Positions 8,341 through 16,425 of a stretch of DNA of 64,000 nt are shown here, piece by piece. The first letter of the stretch is position 1. Every line of letters starts with the position of its first letter. Source of the stretch: Bernardetia sp. ABR2-2B (GTDB lineage: Bacteria; Bacteroidota; Bacteroidia; Cytophagales; Bernardetiaceae); NCBI RefSeq assembly GCF_037126435.1, contig NZ_CP147020.1:310001-374000 (forward strand), in the 5' to 3' direction. The position numbers and the translations under genes are program-made. The notes below the pieces were generated by a model. That model saw nothing but the letters and a program-made list of their open reading frames with translations, ran no database searches and was not told the origin of the DNA.

Positions 8341-8910
8341 CTAAATTTGTATAGAAATAGTATATTTGTCTTTTTTCCAACAAGGTTCTTTTCTACTTTC
8401 TTTAATACAGTTTTTTATTTTCTTGACTTTGTTGTTAGAAAGAGGTTGTTTAGAGTTGATTTGATAAATTGTTGGTAATTGTCTTGATTTGAGGTAAATA
8501 TCAAAATTGAGTTCTGTATTTTTTTCTACTTCAAACTTGTATTCAAAAGGCTCTGCATTGACATTTGAAATCTGCATGTTATATTTTCCTTCTGGAATTT
8601 CATAGTCAAACTTTCCTTCCCAATATACTTCTGTAGTTTTTCTAAAGTGATTCTCAATACCTATCAATATAATATTAAAAGGGGGTATAATTCCATTCTT
8701 ATCAGAAACAACACCACTTATTTTACTTTTTACTGCTTCTCTTTTTTCTATTTTCACTCTACTTGTATCATCTTTATAGTCAAATGAAAAAACATATTCA
8801 TATTTGAATTCTGAATTTTTGTTTATTCTATAAGAATGATTTTTTCTGCTGCACGAATCAAAAGTGAAAAGAATTAGAAGTAAAAGAAGGGAGGTTCTGT
8901 GTATTTTCAT
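8341..8910 (-). CDS. Lipoprotein with carboxypeptidase-regulatory-like domain
   Basis: 189 residues. The leader MKIHRTSLLLLLILFTFDSC ends in a lipobox-like FDSC, predicting a lipoprotein. Residues about 65-125 (KISGVVSDKNGIIPPFNIILIGIENHFRKTTEVYWEGKFDYEIPEGKYNMQISNVNAEPFEYKFEV) have the beta-sandwich pattern of carboxypeptidase-regulatory-like/CarboxypepD_reg domains, common at Bacteroidota cell surfaces. The basic tail holds two Cys. It lies between two MarR genes on the same strand; whether either controls it cannot be seen. Confidence 0.65.
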   Translation of the reverse strand: MKIHRTSLLLLLILFTFDSCSRKNHSYRINKNSEFKYEYVFSFDYKDDTSRVKIEKREAVKSKISGVVSDKNGIIPPFNIILIGIENHFRKTTEVYWEGKFDYEIPEGKYNMQISNVNAEPFEYKFEVEKNTELNFDIYLKSRQLPTIYQINSKQPLSNNKVKKIKNCIKESRKEPCWKKDKYTISIQI

Positions 8911-9022
8911 TAGAATAATTTTTAGTAAAAATAAGCCTTAAAAATAAAAAAACTCCTTTTTACTTTTCAATAAAAAAGAGATAAATCAAATTTTGGTTTT
9001 TTTAGTCTAAAAAATTAAAACT

Positions 9023-9595
9023 TTATTTTTGAAAATTGTTTTTTTGAGCTTCTTCTACTTTTGCACGAACATCTTTCTCAAAATCATTTTTTTGAGATAA
9101 ATTTCTTTCAGCAGTTCTATTGATATGTTCTATTACTTCAAAGAAACTTTCCATTTTTTCTGGGGAAATTTTATCAAAAATTTGCATATTAAATGTCTTT
9201 ACAGATTGTCTGGCAGCTTCTCTTCTCAATTTTCCTTCATCAGTCAAACAAATCATTACCTTACGACGGTCTTCATTATCATTCTTGCGTACAATCAATC
9301 CTTCTTCTTCCATTGATTTTAATATTCTTGTCAATGAACGTGCTTCCATTCCCATAAGTGGAGCTATTTTGGTAGCAGGAGATCCATTTTCTTGGTCAAT
9401 ATTTAGCAAAACAAATCCTGTTGAGTGCGTAATTCCGTGTTCTGTTCCTATCATATTATACATTTTGGCAATGGATAACCAAGATGCTTTTATGGCAAAA
9501 TCGACAGAACGTCTTTTTTTTCGTAGTGATTTATCTAAAGAGTCATCAAGAGAAGAATTTTTTTTGTCAGTTCTGTGTGTTTTACCTGTATTCAT
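9023..9595 (-). CDS. MarR family transcriptional regulator
   Basis: 190 residues with a charged N-terminal extension (Lys/Ser/Asp-rich, about 30 residues). The core shows the MarR winged helix: HSTGFVLLNIDQENGSPATKIAPLMGMEARSLTRILKSMEEEGLIVRKNDNEDRRKVMICLTDEGKLRREAARQ, with the DRRK wing. A helical C-terminal dimerisation segment follows. A TATCTTTG box on this strand at 9684-9691 probably drives it. It is divergent from the rlmI-type methyltransferase 250 bases away, so it could regulate that intergenic region or itself. Confidence 0.9.
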   Translation of the reverse strand: MNTGKTHRTDKKNSSLDDSLDKSLRKKRRSVDFAIKASWLSIAKMYNMIGTEHGITHSTGFVLLNIDQENGSPATKIAPLMGMEARSLTRILKSMEEEGLIVRKNDNEDRRKVMICLTDEGKLRREAARQSVKTFNMQIFDKISPEKMESFFEVIEHINRTAERNLSQKNDFEKDVRAKVEEAQKNNFQK

Positions 9596-9683
9596 TTTTA
9601 TATATGATTATTTTAGCTGATTTTTTGGAGTTTGTTTTATTCAAAATTACTTTTTTCGTATATTTGAATTCATTGTGTATAAA

Positions 9684-9691
9684 CAAAGATA
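9684..9691 (-). promoter_or_regulatory. Probable -7 box for the second marR gene
   Basis: Read on the minus strand this is TATCTTTG, an exact TAnnTTTG match, 88 bases before the ATG. It lies beside the palindrome-like ATGCATGCAT at 9705-9714. Confidence 0.4.
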
Positions 9692-9795
9692 AATAAAATT
9701 TGTTATGCATGCATAATTTTTTATGATTTTTTTTAGTCTTTTTATTGTTTTTTATTGGAGCAGGATTTTCAAAAGATTTCATTAAAAAATAATAG

Positions 9796-9803
9796 TATCT
9801 TTG
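9796..9803 (+). promoter_or_regulatory. Probable -7 box for the rlmI-like gene
   Basis: TATCTTTG matches TAnnTTTG exactly and sits 43 bases before the ATG at 9847, a normal distance for a Bacteroidota promoter. A TTTC 15 bases upstream is a poor -33 candidate. Confidence 0.45.
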
Positions 9804-9846
9804 AAGCTACAATTCAATATCATAAAACTGTATCAACATCATAAAA

Positions 9847-11115
9847 ATGACTTCTTACCCAATACTACTACTCAAAAAAGGCAGAGAAAAATCAATTCTG
9901 AATCAGCACCCTTGGATATTTTCAGGCGCAGTTCATAAAATGCCAAAAGTAGAAAATGGTGAAATTATAGCTGTTCAAGATGCAGGAGGACGTATTTTGG
10001 GATATGGTTTTTTTGACACTAATAGCCAAATTACCTGTCGTATTTTTGAGTTTACACGTTTTCACGATAAAGAAAAAGAGTTTGTAGCTGATGAAGCCTA
10101 TTTCCATCAAAAAATCAAAAATGCTTATAGTCTGCGTAAAGATTATTTATTAAGTTCTTCTACCAATGCTTACCGACTTTTACACGCAGAAGGCGATTTT
10201 TTTTCTGGTGTTATTGTAGATGTTTATGAAAATGTAGCTTCGGTTCAGCTTCTAATAAAGGGAACAGAACGTATTGCAAAGCATATTTTTAGTGGAATAC
10301 GTGCCATCGGAATTGAACATATTTATCTTCATATTAAAGAAAGTACACGAAATATTGAGGGTTTTGGAGATGAAAAAAGTAAAATAAAACAGGGTTGGCA
10401 ATTAGAAGAAGGACAGACAGAAAAAGATATTCCATTAATGCCAGTTCAGATTTTGGAAAATAATCTGAAATTCAAAGTAGATGTTGTTGGTGGACAAAAA
10501 ACAGGCTTTTTTATAGACCAAAGAGAAAATAGAGAACTTGTGAAAAAGTATTCAAAAGATAAATCTGTCTTAAATTGTTTTGGCTATACAGGTGGTTTTA
10601 GTGTTTATGCGATTGATGGAGGGGCAAAAAATGTAGTTTCAGTAGATATTTCGAAAGATGCTACCGAAGAAGCAAACCAAAATGTTGCTCTTAATTTTAA
10701 TAGTTTGATGAGAGCGCATAAAAATCATGATGCCATAGCACAAGATTGCTTTGAGTATTTGAAATCTCTAGGAAATGATTCAGAAATGAATGAAGAAGAG
10801 CAGTTCGATATTATCATTCTTGACCCACCAGCCTTTGCAAAAAACAAACGTTCGCTTCCTAAGGCTTCAAGAGGTTATATTAACCTAAATGAATTAGGTT
10901 TCAAAAAGGTCAAGAGTGGTGGCTTAGTCTTTACTTTTTCGTGTTCGGGAAGTGTGAGCAAGGATTTATTTAGAAAACTAGTTTTTACAGCAGCAGCAGA
11001 GGCAGGACGAAAAATAAGAATTGTTCATCAGCTTACACAGCCTTTAGACCATCCAATAAATATTTATCACCCAGAGGGAGAATACTTGAAAGGATTGGTT
11101 TTACAAGTAGAATAA
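9847..11115 (+). CDS. rlmI: RlmI-like class I rRNA (cytosine-C5) methyltransferase
   Basis: 422 residues. An N-terminal PUA domain (LLKKGREKSILNQHPWIFSGAVHK...GGRILGYGFFDTNSQITCRI) is followed by the RlmI middle domain and a Rossmann methyltransferase: VDVVGGQKTGFFIDQRENR, the SAM site SVLNCFGYTGGFSVYAIDGGAKNVVSVDIS, DPPAFAKNKRSLPKASRGY and the motif VI Cys in FTFSCSGSVS. This is the arrangement of the 23S rRNA m5C1962 methyltransferase. The symbol is by family; Bacteroidota orthologues may have a different target base. Confidence 0.85.
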   Translation: MTSYPILLLKKGREKSILNQHPWIFSGAVHKMPKVENGEIIAVQDAGGRILGYGFFDTNSQITCRIFEFTRFHDKEKEFVADEAYFHQKIKNAYSLRKDYLLSSSTNAYRLLHAEGDFFSGVIVDVYENVASVQLLIKGTERIAKHIFSGIRAIGIEHIYLHIKESTRNIEGFGDEKSKIKQGWQLEEGQTEKDIPLMPVQILENNLKFKVDVVGGQKTGFFIDQRENRELVKKYSKDKSVLNCFGYTGGFSVYAIDGGAKNVVSVDISKDATEEANQNVALNFNSLMRAHKNHDAIAQDCFEYLKSLGNDSEMNEEEQFDIIILDPPAFAKNKRSLPKASRGYINLNELGFKKVKSGGLVFTFSCSGSVSKDLFRKLVFTAAAEAGRKIRIVHQLTQPLDHPINIYHPEGEYLKGLVLQVE

Positions 11116-11128
11116 ATCATAAATAGAA

Positions 11129-11158
11129 AGAGCTATCATTCTGACAAATGATAGCTCT
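11129..11158. terminator. Hairpin between convergent genes
   Basis: AGAGCTATCATT (11129-11140) and AATGATAGCTCT (11147-11158) form a perfect 12-bp stem with a 6-base loop. Flanking T-runs are weak on both sides, so it is either a bidirectional terminator or an RNA-stabilising 3' hairpin. Confidence 0.55.
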
Positions 11159-11177
11159 CTAAGAAATAATTAGTTAT

Positions 11178-11579
11178 CTATTTTTTTTCTCTTTTTAAGA
11201 CATATTTCGTAAAATAAACTTGATTACCTCCACTTGTTACAGCTTCTACTTCCCAACCTTCTTTTCCTAACATGTTAAGCATCACGACAACCTTTTCATC
11301 ATTTTCAGAAATATTATTAAAGTTAATTCCTACTGCGCTATAATAATTTTCCATATTAATAGGCTTGTCAGCTTTTCCATTAGCTCGTGTAACAATCATT
11401 CTTGAGCGTCCCAAGCCTCCCGAAACAACAGATTCCAAAACATTTATTTGCATATACTCATAAGTAACTTCATCTTGTATTTCTTTTGTACTGGTTTTAT
11501 TTAAAACACTAGTAAAGGAAAATAAGCCAACAGCCAAAAAAATAAAGGATAATGCTAAAATAACTTGATTGCGATTCAT
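11178..11579 (-). CDS. Small membrane-anchored protein, DUF4177-like
   Basis: 133 residues from the ATG at 11579; the frame runs further upstream, but MNRNQVILALSFIFLAVGLFSF is a natural signal/anchor start and the extra residues upstream look non-coding. After one membrane segment the C-terminal part EYMQINVLESV ... DEKVVVMLNMLGKEGWEVEAVTSGGNQVYFTKYVLKRE carries the L..LG.EGWE signature of DUF4177-type small beta-alpha proteins. Function is unknown. Confidence 0.6.
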   Translation of the reverse strand: MNRNQVILALSFIFLAVGLFSFTSVLNKTSTKEIQDEVTYEYMQINVLESVVSGGLGRSRMIVTRANGKADKPINMENYYSAVGINFNNISENDEKVVVMLNMLGKEGWEVEAVTSGGNQVYFTKYVLKREKK

Positions 11580-11768
11580 AATAATATAATTAGAGTTGAT
11601 AAGAATAAAGCAATAAGATAGAAAAAATATCCAAAAGGTTGCTTGTTGCTTGATAAAATAATAGGTAATCATTTTACAAGTTGAATAATTTTAGTAAATT
11701 GAATTTCAATGGTTTTATCACTATTTTTTATCAATTTATAACTAACACTAAAAAAAAACTAGAAAATT

Positions 11769-12092
11769 ATGGGAACATTCAAAGTAGATGGTCGTATGAC
11801 TGTAAACACGCTTAAAGACAAGTTCAAAGAAACTTTTGGTTATTCATTGCGTGTCTATAAAGGCAATAATGCAGGGCGTGGCGCACGTTTTGCAGATGAT
11901 AAAACTCGCTTGGGGGAAGTAGCAGATGAGCGTGAATCTGTTGCAGGAATGGGAGAGTTTGATATGCCATCAGAAATGACAATTGCAGAGTTTGAAAAGC
12001 TTTTTCAAGAAAAGTTTGATATTGCTGTACAGGTAGCTGATGCTGATAACGAGAAATTGTTAGACAATGACGCTACATTGAAAGCTAATTAA
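11769..12092 (+). CDS. Small protein with duplicated alpha/beta half-repeat, unknown
   Basis: 107 residues, soluble and acidic. Two segments resemble each other: MTVNTLKDKFKETFGYSL followed by RVYKGNN, and MTIAEFEKLFQEKFDIAV followed by QVADADN, each of the form MT(V/I)-x6-F-x-E-x-F-x4-V/R and each followed by an Asp-rich L..(D/N) tail (ADDKTRLGEV; LDNDATLKA). This points to an internal duplication of a helix-strand unit. I recall similar short proteins in Bacteroidota but cannot name a function. A strong terminator follows directly. Confidence 0.65.
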   Translation: MGTFKVDGRMTVNTLKDKFKETFGYSLRVYKGNNAGRGARFADDKTRLGEVADERESVAGMGEFDMPSEMTIAEFEKLFQEKFDIAVQVADADNEKLLDNDATLKAN

Positions 12093-12117
12093 TTTTTGAT
12101 TGTAGTCAATCATTATT

Positions 12118-12164
12118 AAAACCTCTATTTTTGGCTTATATTTAAGCTAGAAATAGAGGTTTTT
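12118..12164. terminator. Terminator between convergent genes
   Basis: AAAACCTCTATTT (12118-12130) pairs with AAATAGAGGTTTT (12151-12163), with an inner GGCTTA/TAAGCT pairing, and U-runs on both strands. It can serve the 107-residue gene and the GRDP-like gene together. Confidence 0.75.
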
Positions 12165-12181
12165 CTGAATAAACTTGATTT

Positions 12182-13633
12182 CTATCCTCCACAGCCACCA
12201 CAACCTCCTCCACAACCACTCCCACAAGAAGAACCACAAGAACTTCCACAAGATGAGCCACAAGAACCACCATCACTACTATACGAAGAGCTGTTACTAT
12301 TTGTATAACTTACCAAAGGAGTAAATGAAGCATCAAAAACGGAGCTATCAACATAAATATAACTCCATTCGTGGGTAGTAGAGTTACTAATTTCCTTTCC
12401 ATATTTTTTAGGAAGAATTTGATTCTTATATAAATTAGGTATGCTATCTTTTGCCATTTTATTAGATAATCTACCTAGATGAACAATAGAAAAAATCAAA
12501 AGAATGACTAGCAATACAGCTATGAAGAAAATAGGTCTGTCATTCGAGATACCCATAAAAAGACGAATAAACCCAATAATCATAATAGCAGAAATAGCAA
12601 TATAATTTATCAAAAATAACTTTATAAAAGTTTTTGATGACTTTATTATTTCCATAAATTTATCCATTGCCTGATACGTATTTCTAAAAACTTCTTTATT
12701 TGTAAGGGCTTGGAGAAGTGAGGGATAAAATACTTTATCAGAAGTAGCTGTAAGAGCAGTAAGCGTATCAAGGATTACAAACTCTTCTACTGATTTAGGT
12801 TTTGTTTTGCTTTTTTCTTTTATCTCATACTTACTATTTATTTCTATCTTACGATTTTTTACTAGTTTATTTACTTCATTATGAACAACATCATTTTTTT
12901 TTCCTTTTTTGAGATAAATAACCTCTGAAATAGATAAATCGTGAATGAAAGCATCTTCTGGCCAATTTTTTACCATCTTTTTTAGATATGACGTATTAAA
13001 AGAAGTAAGACCGATACCAACAATTATAAGCAATGGAATATAAAACAAGAAGAAATCCGAACCATTTATTTGACTATAAATAGGCTGCATCAAAAAATGT
13101 AGAGGAATCAGAACTATCAAAGAAATGACAGAGCCTAGGATAACAACTTTTTCTATGGTAATAGTAGATTCTTTTAAGTTTAAAGGTTGATACATAGTTG
13201 TATTTTCCCATATATCACTAGGTTGTTTGCCAAACTGCTTTTCATAGAGTTTTGTCGTATTATCCTTTGCACTTTTAAATTTTTCAAATTCAGCCTTATT
13301 ATGAGTAGAAGGAATGTGTTGAATCTTCTTTCCTAATAAATTACAAAACTCATTATAAGATTCAGTAAAAATTAGGTGTTGATGCCAAACAATATCTACA
13401 ATTTCAGAAGGAGAAACCATTATCCCAGCCGTTGCAGCTAAATACATAAACTTTTTGTATTCTAAAATGGCTTTATCAGTGAACTTTTGTGTCCATTTAT
13501 TCTCATCAGTCAAACGAGTTATAAATCCATAATCTGTAAGAGGTTTGTTGAAATCAAAACTTTTTATTTTATCCCAAGAAATGACATCTTTTTCATTCTC
13601 ATTTCCTTTTTCTAATGTTTTTTCTATATTCAT
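12182..13633 (-). CDS. GRDP-like membrane protein with Cys/Gly-rich tail (TIGR04222-like)
   Basis: 483 residues from the ATG at 13633 (MNIEKTLEKGNE). A longer frame reaches 13804 but would overlap the divergent gene at 13793 and has non-coding-looking sequence. Residues about 20-150 contain KWTQKFTDKAILEYKKFMYLA...SEIVDIVWHQHLIFTESYNEFC, matching the W(H)QH-containing domain of glycine-rich-domain-containing proteins (PF07173-like). Two transmembrane segments near 170-225 and two near 370-435 flank a cytosolic loop. The last 27 residues are a Cys/Gly/Ser tract with three CGSS units followed by CGSGCGGGCGGCGG, as in TIGR04222 proteins. Function is unknown; such tails are suspected of metal binding or covalent attachment. 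Confidence 0.7.
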   Translation of the reverse strand: MNIEKTLEKGNENEKDVISWDKIKSFDFNKPLTDYGFITRLTDENKWTQKFTDKAILEYKKFMYLAATAGIMVSPSEIVDIVWHQHLIFTESYNEFCNLLGKKIQHIPSTHNKAEFEKFKSAKDNTTKLYEKQFGKQPSDIWENTTMYQPLNLKESTITIEKVVILGSVISLIVLIPLHFLMQPIYSQINGSDFFLFYIPLLIIVGIGLTSFNTSYLKKMVKNWPEDAFIHDLSISEVIYLKKGKKNDVVHNEVNKLVKNRKIEINSKYEIKEKSKTKPKSVEEFVILDTLTALTATSDKVFYPSLLQALTNKEVFRNTYQAMDKFMEIIKSSKTFIKLFLINYIAISAIMIIGFIRLFMGISNDRPIFFIAVLLVILLIFSIVHLGRLSNKMAKDSIPNLYKNQILPKKYGKEISNSTTHEWSYIYVDSSVFDASFTPLVSYTNSNSSSYSSDGGSCGSSCGSSCGSSCGSGCGGGCGGCGG

Positions 13634-13792
13634 AAGTAGAAAATTTAAGCAAGTTGTGATAAGAGGTATAGTTTGTCCTTTAAAATACGTAAAAATTAAT
13701 AGAAAAGGTTTGTGTTTATCAAATTTAATCTCATATTTCTTGCCTTTGCAATTCCTAATTAGAAATTTATATTCGTAATTATTCTTTATATT

Positions 13793-14119
13793 ATGATAGC
13801 CCAAACTCCAAAAACACCCTATTACGCTGTTATTTTCACATCTATTTTGAATGATGAAATAGACAAAGAAGAATATTCAAAAACAGCGATTCGTATGGTA
13901 GAGTTAGCAAAAGAACAAAAAGGTTTTCTAGGAGTAGAATCTGCTAGAGAAGAAATTGGAATAACTGTTTCATATTGGAAAGACTTGGAATCAATAAAGA
14001 AATGGAAATATCAATCAGAACATACGTTAGCTAGAGAAAAAGGACGTTCAGAATTTTATCAATCCTTCAAAACTAGAATTGTAAAAGTAGAAAGAGATTA
14101 TGATTTTTTTATTTTGTAA
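13793..14119 (+). CDS. Antibiotic biosynthesis monooxygenase (ABM) family protein
   Basis: 108 residues. The ferredoxin-like ABM pattern is plain: YYAVIFTSILNDEID, MVELAKEQKGFLGVESAREEIGITVSYWKDLESIKKWKYQSEHTLAREKGR and a final YQSFKTRIVKVERDYDF. The QKGFLG and SYWKDLESIKKWK segments are diagnostic. Members are cofactor-free monooxygenases or haem-degrading-type enzymes; no substrate is evident. It is divergent from the GRDP-like gene with about 160 bases between starts. Confidence 0.85.
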   Translation: MIAQTPKTPYYAVIFTSILNDEIDKEEYSKTAIRMVELAKEQKGFLGVESAREEIGITVSYWKDLESIKKWKYQSEHTLAREKGRSEFYQSFKTRIVKVERDYDFFIL

Positions 14120-14235
14120 GTCATTATTGAGATACAGATAAAATACCAAAGACAGCATGATACTTTATTGCCTAATTTTTAATAGATAGATTTAGAACAG
14201 TTTGTAAGCTCTACTTGTTAGGACTGAATGAATTT

Positions 14236-14607
14236 ATGCGTAAATTTACCTTATCAGAAAAAGAGGAAAAAGAAATGAAGAGTAATAAAGAAGAAAAAAA
14301 CTCAAATTGGATAGAAAAACTCAAAACTCGTTGGCAAGTAAATTCGGCTTGGCAGGTAGTTGTTATCTTGATTGTCTTTGCCCTAACAGGTTTTACGGTC
14401 ATGTATGGCAAACGTTGGTTTTTCGGAATCATTGGTTTTGATCAAACAACGCCTTGGTATATCAAAACTACTGTCTGGATTCTTCTTATTTTGCCTATTT
14501 ATCAACTAGTTTTACTTTTTTACGGTGCAATTTTTGGGCAATTTAATTTCTTTTGGAACTTTGTCAAACGTGCTTTTGGTAGAATTTTCTTTTTCTTAAA
14601 AAAATAA
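14236..14607 (+). CDS. DUF6787-like small membrane protein
   Basis: 123 residues if started at the ATG at 14236; an ATG at 14275 preceded by AAAGAGGAAAAAGAA is an equally good choice, and the frame is open to a TTG at 14215. The conserved part is KLKTRWQVNSAWQVVVILIVFALTGFTVMYGKRW...TTPWYIKTTVWILLILPIYQLVLLFYGAIFGQFNFFWNF, with two or three membrane helices, the pattern of DUF6787 proteins of Bacteroidota (recognised from memory). It ends 28 bases before the patatin gene, so the two are probably one transcript. Confidence 0.75.
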   Translation: MRKFTLSEKEEKEMKSNKEEKNSNWIEKLKTRWQVNSAWQVVVILIVFALTGFTVMYGKRWFFGIIGFDQTTPWYIKTTVWILLILPIYQLVLLFYGAIFGQFNFFWNFVKRAFGRIFFFLKK

Positions 14608-14635
14608 AGTCAGCTAAATAATATAAAATCAGTTT

Positions 14636-15712
14636 ATGCAACGTAAAAAATTAGATTTAGCACTACAAGGAGGAGGTTCTCATGGAGCTTATACATGGGG
14701 CATTTTGGAACGCCTTTTAGAGGACCGAAGGATTATTATTGATGGAATTTGTGGAACTTCTGCAGGAGCTATGAATGCAGTCATTACGGCAGCAGGATTG
14801 CAAAAAGGAGGACGACAAGGAGCTATTGAACACCTAAATGATTTTTGGAGAAGAATAGCTCATCTTCAAAGTTTTGGAATGATGCAACCCAGTATTTTTG
14901 ATAAATTATGGGGAAACGGAACACTAAAACTGTCGCCTATCTACAATATGATGGAGTTTTTTACGATGATGTATTCGCCTTATCAATCTAACCCTTTAAA
15001 TATCAATCCATTGCGTTATATTTTAGCTGATATGGTGGATTTTGAAAAGCTAAAAGTTACTCGTTATAATAAACTCTTTATTTGTGCTACTAATGTAAGA
15101 ACAAGTCAAGCCAAAATTTTTGATAATGAGAATATATCCTTAGATGCTGTTTTGGCTTCTGCCTGTTTGCCTTTTATCTTTCAAGCTGTTGAAATTGATG
15201 GAGAAGCCTATTGGGATGGTGGTTATATGGGAAATCCTCCTCTTTATCCCCTCATTGATAATACTCGTACTTCTGATATTATGATTGTTCAGATAAACCC
15301 AATTCGTATTCCAAATATTCCAAAAACGGTAGATGAAATTAGAGATAGAATCAATGAAATAGCCTTTAATTCTAGTTTGATACACGATATTCGTCAGATA
15401 AACTTAGTTCGAAAAATGCTAGACCGAGGGATAAATATTGATGGAAAATTTAGAGATTTATTTATTCATAATATTGCTCCAGAGCGTTTGATGGCGAAAT
15501 TGAGTTCGAAAACAAAACTTAATGCAGATATTAATTTCCTTCTAAAACTCAAAAAATATGGAAAATCAGCTGCTGACCGTTGGTTAAGAGAAAATTTTGA
15601 TAAAATAGGAAATGAATCTACTTGCGATATAGAAGAAGTATTCTTGAGCAAAACCAAAACTCCTATTGACCAGCCAACAAATATAAAAGTTGATTTGGAT
15701 GGTATGATATAA
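14636..15712 (+). CDS. Patatin-like phospholipase family protein
   Basis: 358 residues. The oxyanion loop LQGGGSHGAYTWG (residues 10-22) and the nucleophile elbow GTSAGAM (Ser42) are present, and the catalytic Asp appears in AYWDGGYMGNPPL near residue 198, giving the Ser-Asp dyad of patatins. The enzyme should hydrolyse acyl ester bonds of lipids. No signal peptide, so a cytosolic or membrane-peripheral location. The C-terminal 120 residues (RINEIAFNSSLIHDIRQINLVRKML...) match the usual helical tail of bacterial patatins of the RssA-like class. Confidence 0.9.
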   Translation: MQRKKLDLALQGGGSHGAYTWGILERLLEDRRIIIDGICGTSAGAMNAVITAAGLQKGGRQGAIEHLNDFWRRIAHLQSFGMMQPSIFDKLWGNGTLKLSPIYNMMEFFTMMYSPYQSNPLNINPLRYILADMVDFEKLKVTRYNKLFICATNVRTSQAKIFDNENISLDAVLASACLPFIFQAVEIDGEAYWDGGYMGNPPLYPLIDNTRTSDIMIVQINPIRIPNIPKTVDEIRDRINEIAFNSSLIHDIRQINLVRKMLDRGINIDGKFRDLFIHNIAPERLMAKLSSKTKLNADINFLLKLKKYGKSAADRWLRENFDKIGNESTCDIEEVFLSKTKTPIDQPTNIKVDLDGMI

Positions 15713-15792
15713 AAAAACAGAGGAATAGATTTGTAAAGGTCTAATGAAATAACTGATAAATGATTATTGCTAACTGATAACTGAAAAATCAT

Positions 15793-15800
15793 TATCTTTG
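15793..15800 (+). promoter_or_regulatory. Probable -7 box for sufE
   Basis: TATCTTTG, exact to TAnnTTTG, 50 bases before the sufE ATG. It follows a stretch rich in AACTGATAACTG-type motifs that recurs between genes in this window. Confidence 0.45.
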
Positions 15801-15850
15801 TAGGTACAACTAATTAACCAATAACAAAAACTAAAAAAGAAGTATTAGTT

Positions 15851-16279
15851 ATGAAAATTAATGAGATTCAAGACGAGATTATAGAAGAATTTGCACTTTT
15901 TGATAATAAAAATGACCAATATGGTTATATTATAGAATTAGGAAAAAAATTAGAAAATTTGCCAGAAGAGGAGTATCAAGACGGAAATTTAATCAAGGGG
16001 TGTCAGTCAAAAGTATGGCTTACTGCCGAAAAGTCCGAACAAGGCAATGAAATTCAAATAAAATATATAGCAGACAGCGATTCTACACTTGTAAAAGGTT
16101 TGGTAAGTCTTTTGATGCGTGTATTGTCAGAGCAACCAGCTAAAGAAATTCTGTCTTCTGAACTTTATTTTATTGATAAAATAGGTTTGGGACAACTTTT
16201 GTCTATGAACCGTTCGAACGGACTGGCTTCAATGGTAAAACAAATGAAAATTTATGCACTTGCTTATCAAGCTGTGTAG
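15851..16279 (+). CDS. sufE: SufE family cysteine desulfuration protein
   Basis: 142 residues. The core LPEEEYQDGNLIKGCQSKVWL places the sulfur-accepting Cys at position 51, followed by the family pattern ADSDSTLVKGLVSLLMRVLSEQPAKEIL and FIDKIGLGQLLSMNRSNGLASMVKQMK. SufE takes persulfide from the desulfurase SufS and passes it to SufBCD for Fe-S cluster assembly in the cytoplasm. sufBCDS are not in the window, but a DUF59 protein and a bacilliredoxin follow, as at the end of Bacteroidota suf clusters. Confidence 0.93.
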   Translation: MKINEIQDEIIEEFALFDNKNDQYGYIIELGKKLENLPEEEYQDGNLIKGCQSKVWLTAEKSEQGNEIQIKYIADSDSTLVKGLVSLLMRVLSEQPAKEILSSELYFIDKIGLGQLLSMNRSNGLASMVKQMKIYALAYQAV

Positions 16280-16286
16280 TCTTTAG

Positions 16287-16310
16287 GTTGCTCGTGAGGA
16301 CACGAGCAAC
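16287..16310. repeat. Perfect hairpin repeat, copy 1
   Basis: GTTGCTCGTG - AGGA - CACGAGCAAC is a perfect 10-bp stem with a 4-base loop and is followed by GGTTTTTCTC, so it could terminate sufE. A near-copy lies 70 bases downstream, in the same gap (16381-16404). Confidence 0.65.
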
Positions 16311-16380
16311 GGTTTTTCTCTTTCAAGAAATGATAAATTTATGTGTTCATGATTTATCATCATAAAAATTAAAATTATCC

Positions 16381-16404
16381 ATTGCTCGTGTCCCCACGAG
16401 CGAT
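16381..16404. repeat. Hairpin repeat, copy 2
   Basis: ATTGCTCGTG - TCCC - CACGAGCGAT shares the GCTCGTG/CACGAGC stem with the hairpin at 16287-16310 (one mismatch in the stem here, and a different loop). The pair of like palindromes in one gap resembles a REP doublet. It sits 22 bases before the DUF59 start. Confidence 0.6.
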
Positions 16405-16425
16405 TAGCAATAAAAAGACACTAAA

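Noticed and set aside
9120-9620. 166-residue plus-strand frame opposite the second MarR gene
   Set aside because: It is a shadow of the MarR reading frame; the minus strand has the full winged-helix pattern and the plus-strand peptide has no domain.
13634-13804. Upstream extension of the GRDP-like gene
   Set aside because: The extension overlaps the divergent ABM gene's start and encodes Lys/Phe/Ile-rich sequence without conserved pattern; the ATG at 13633 is preferred.
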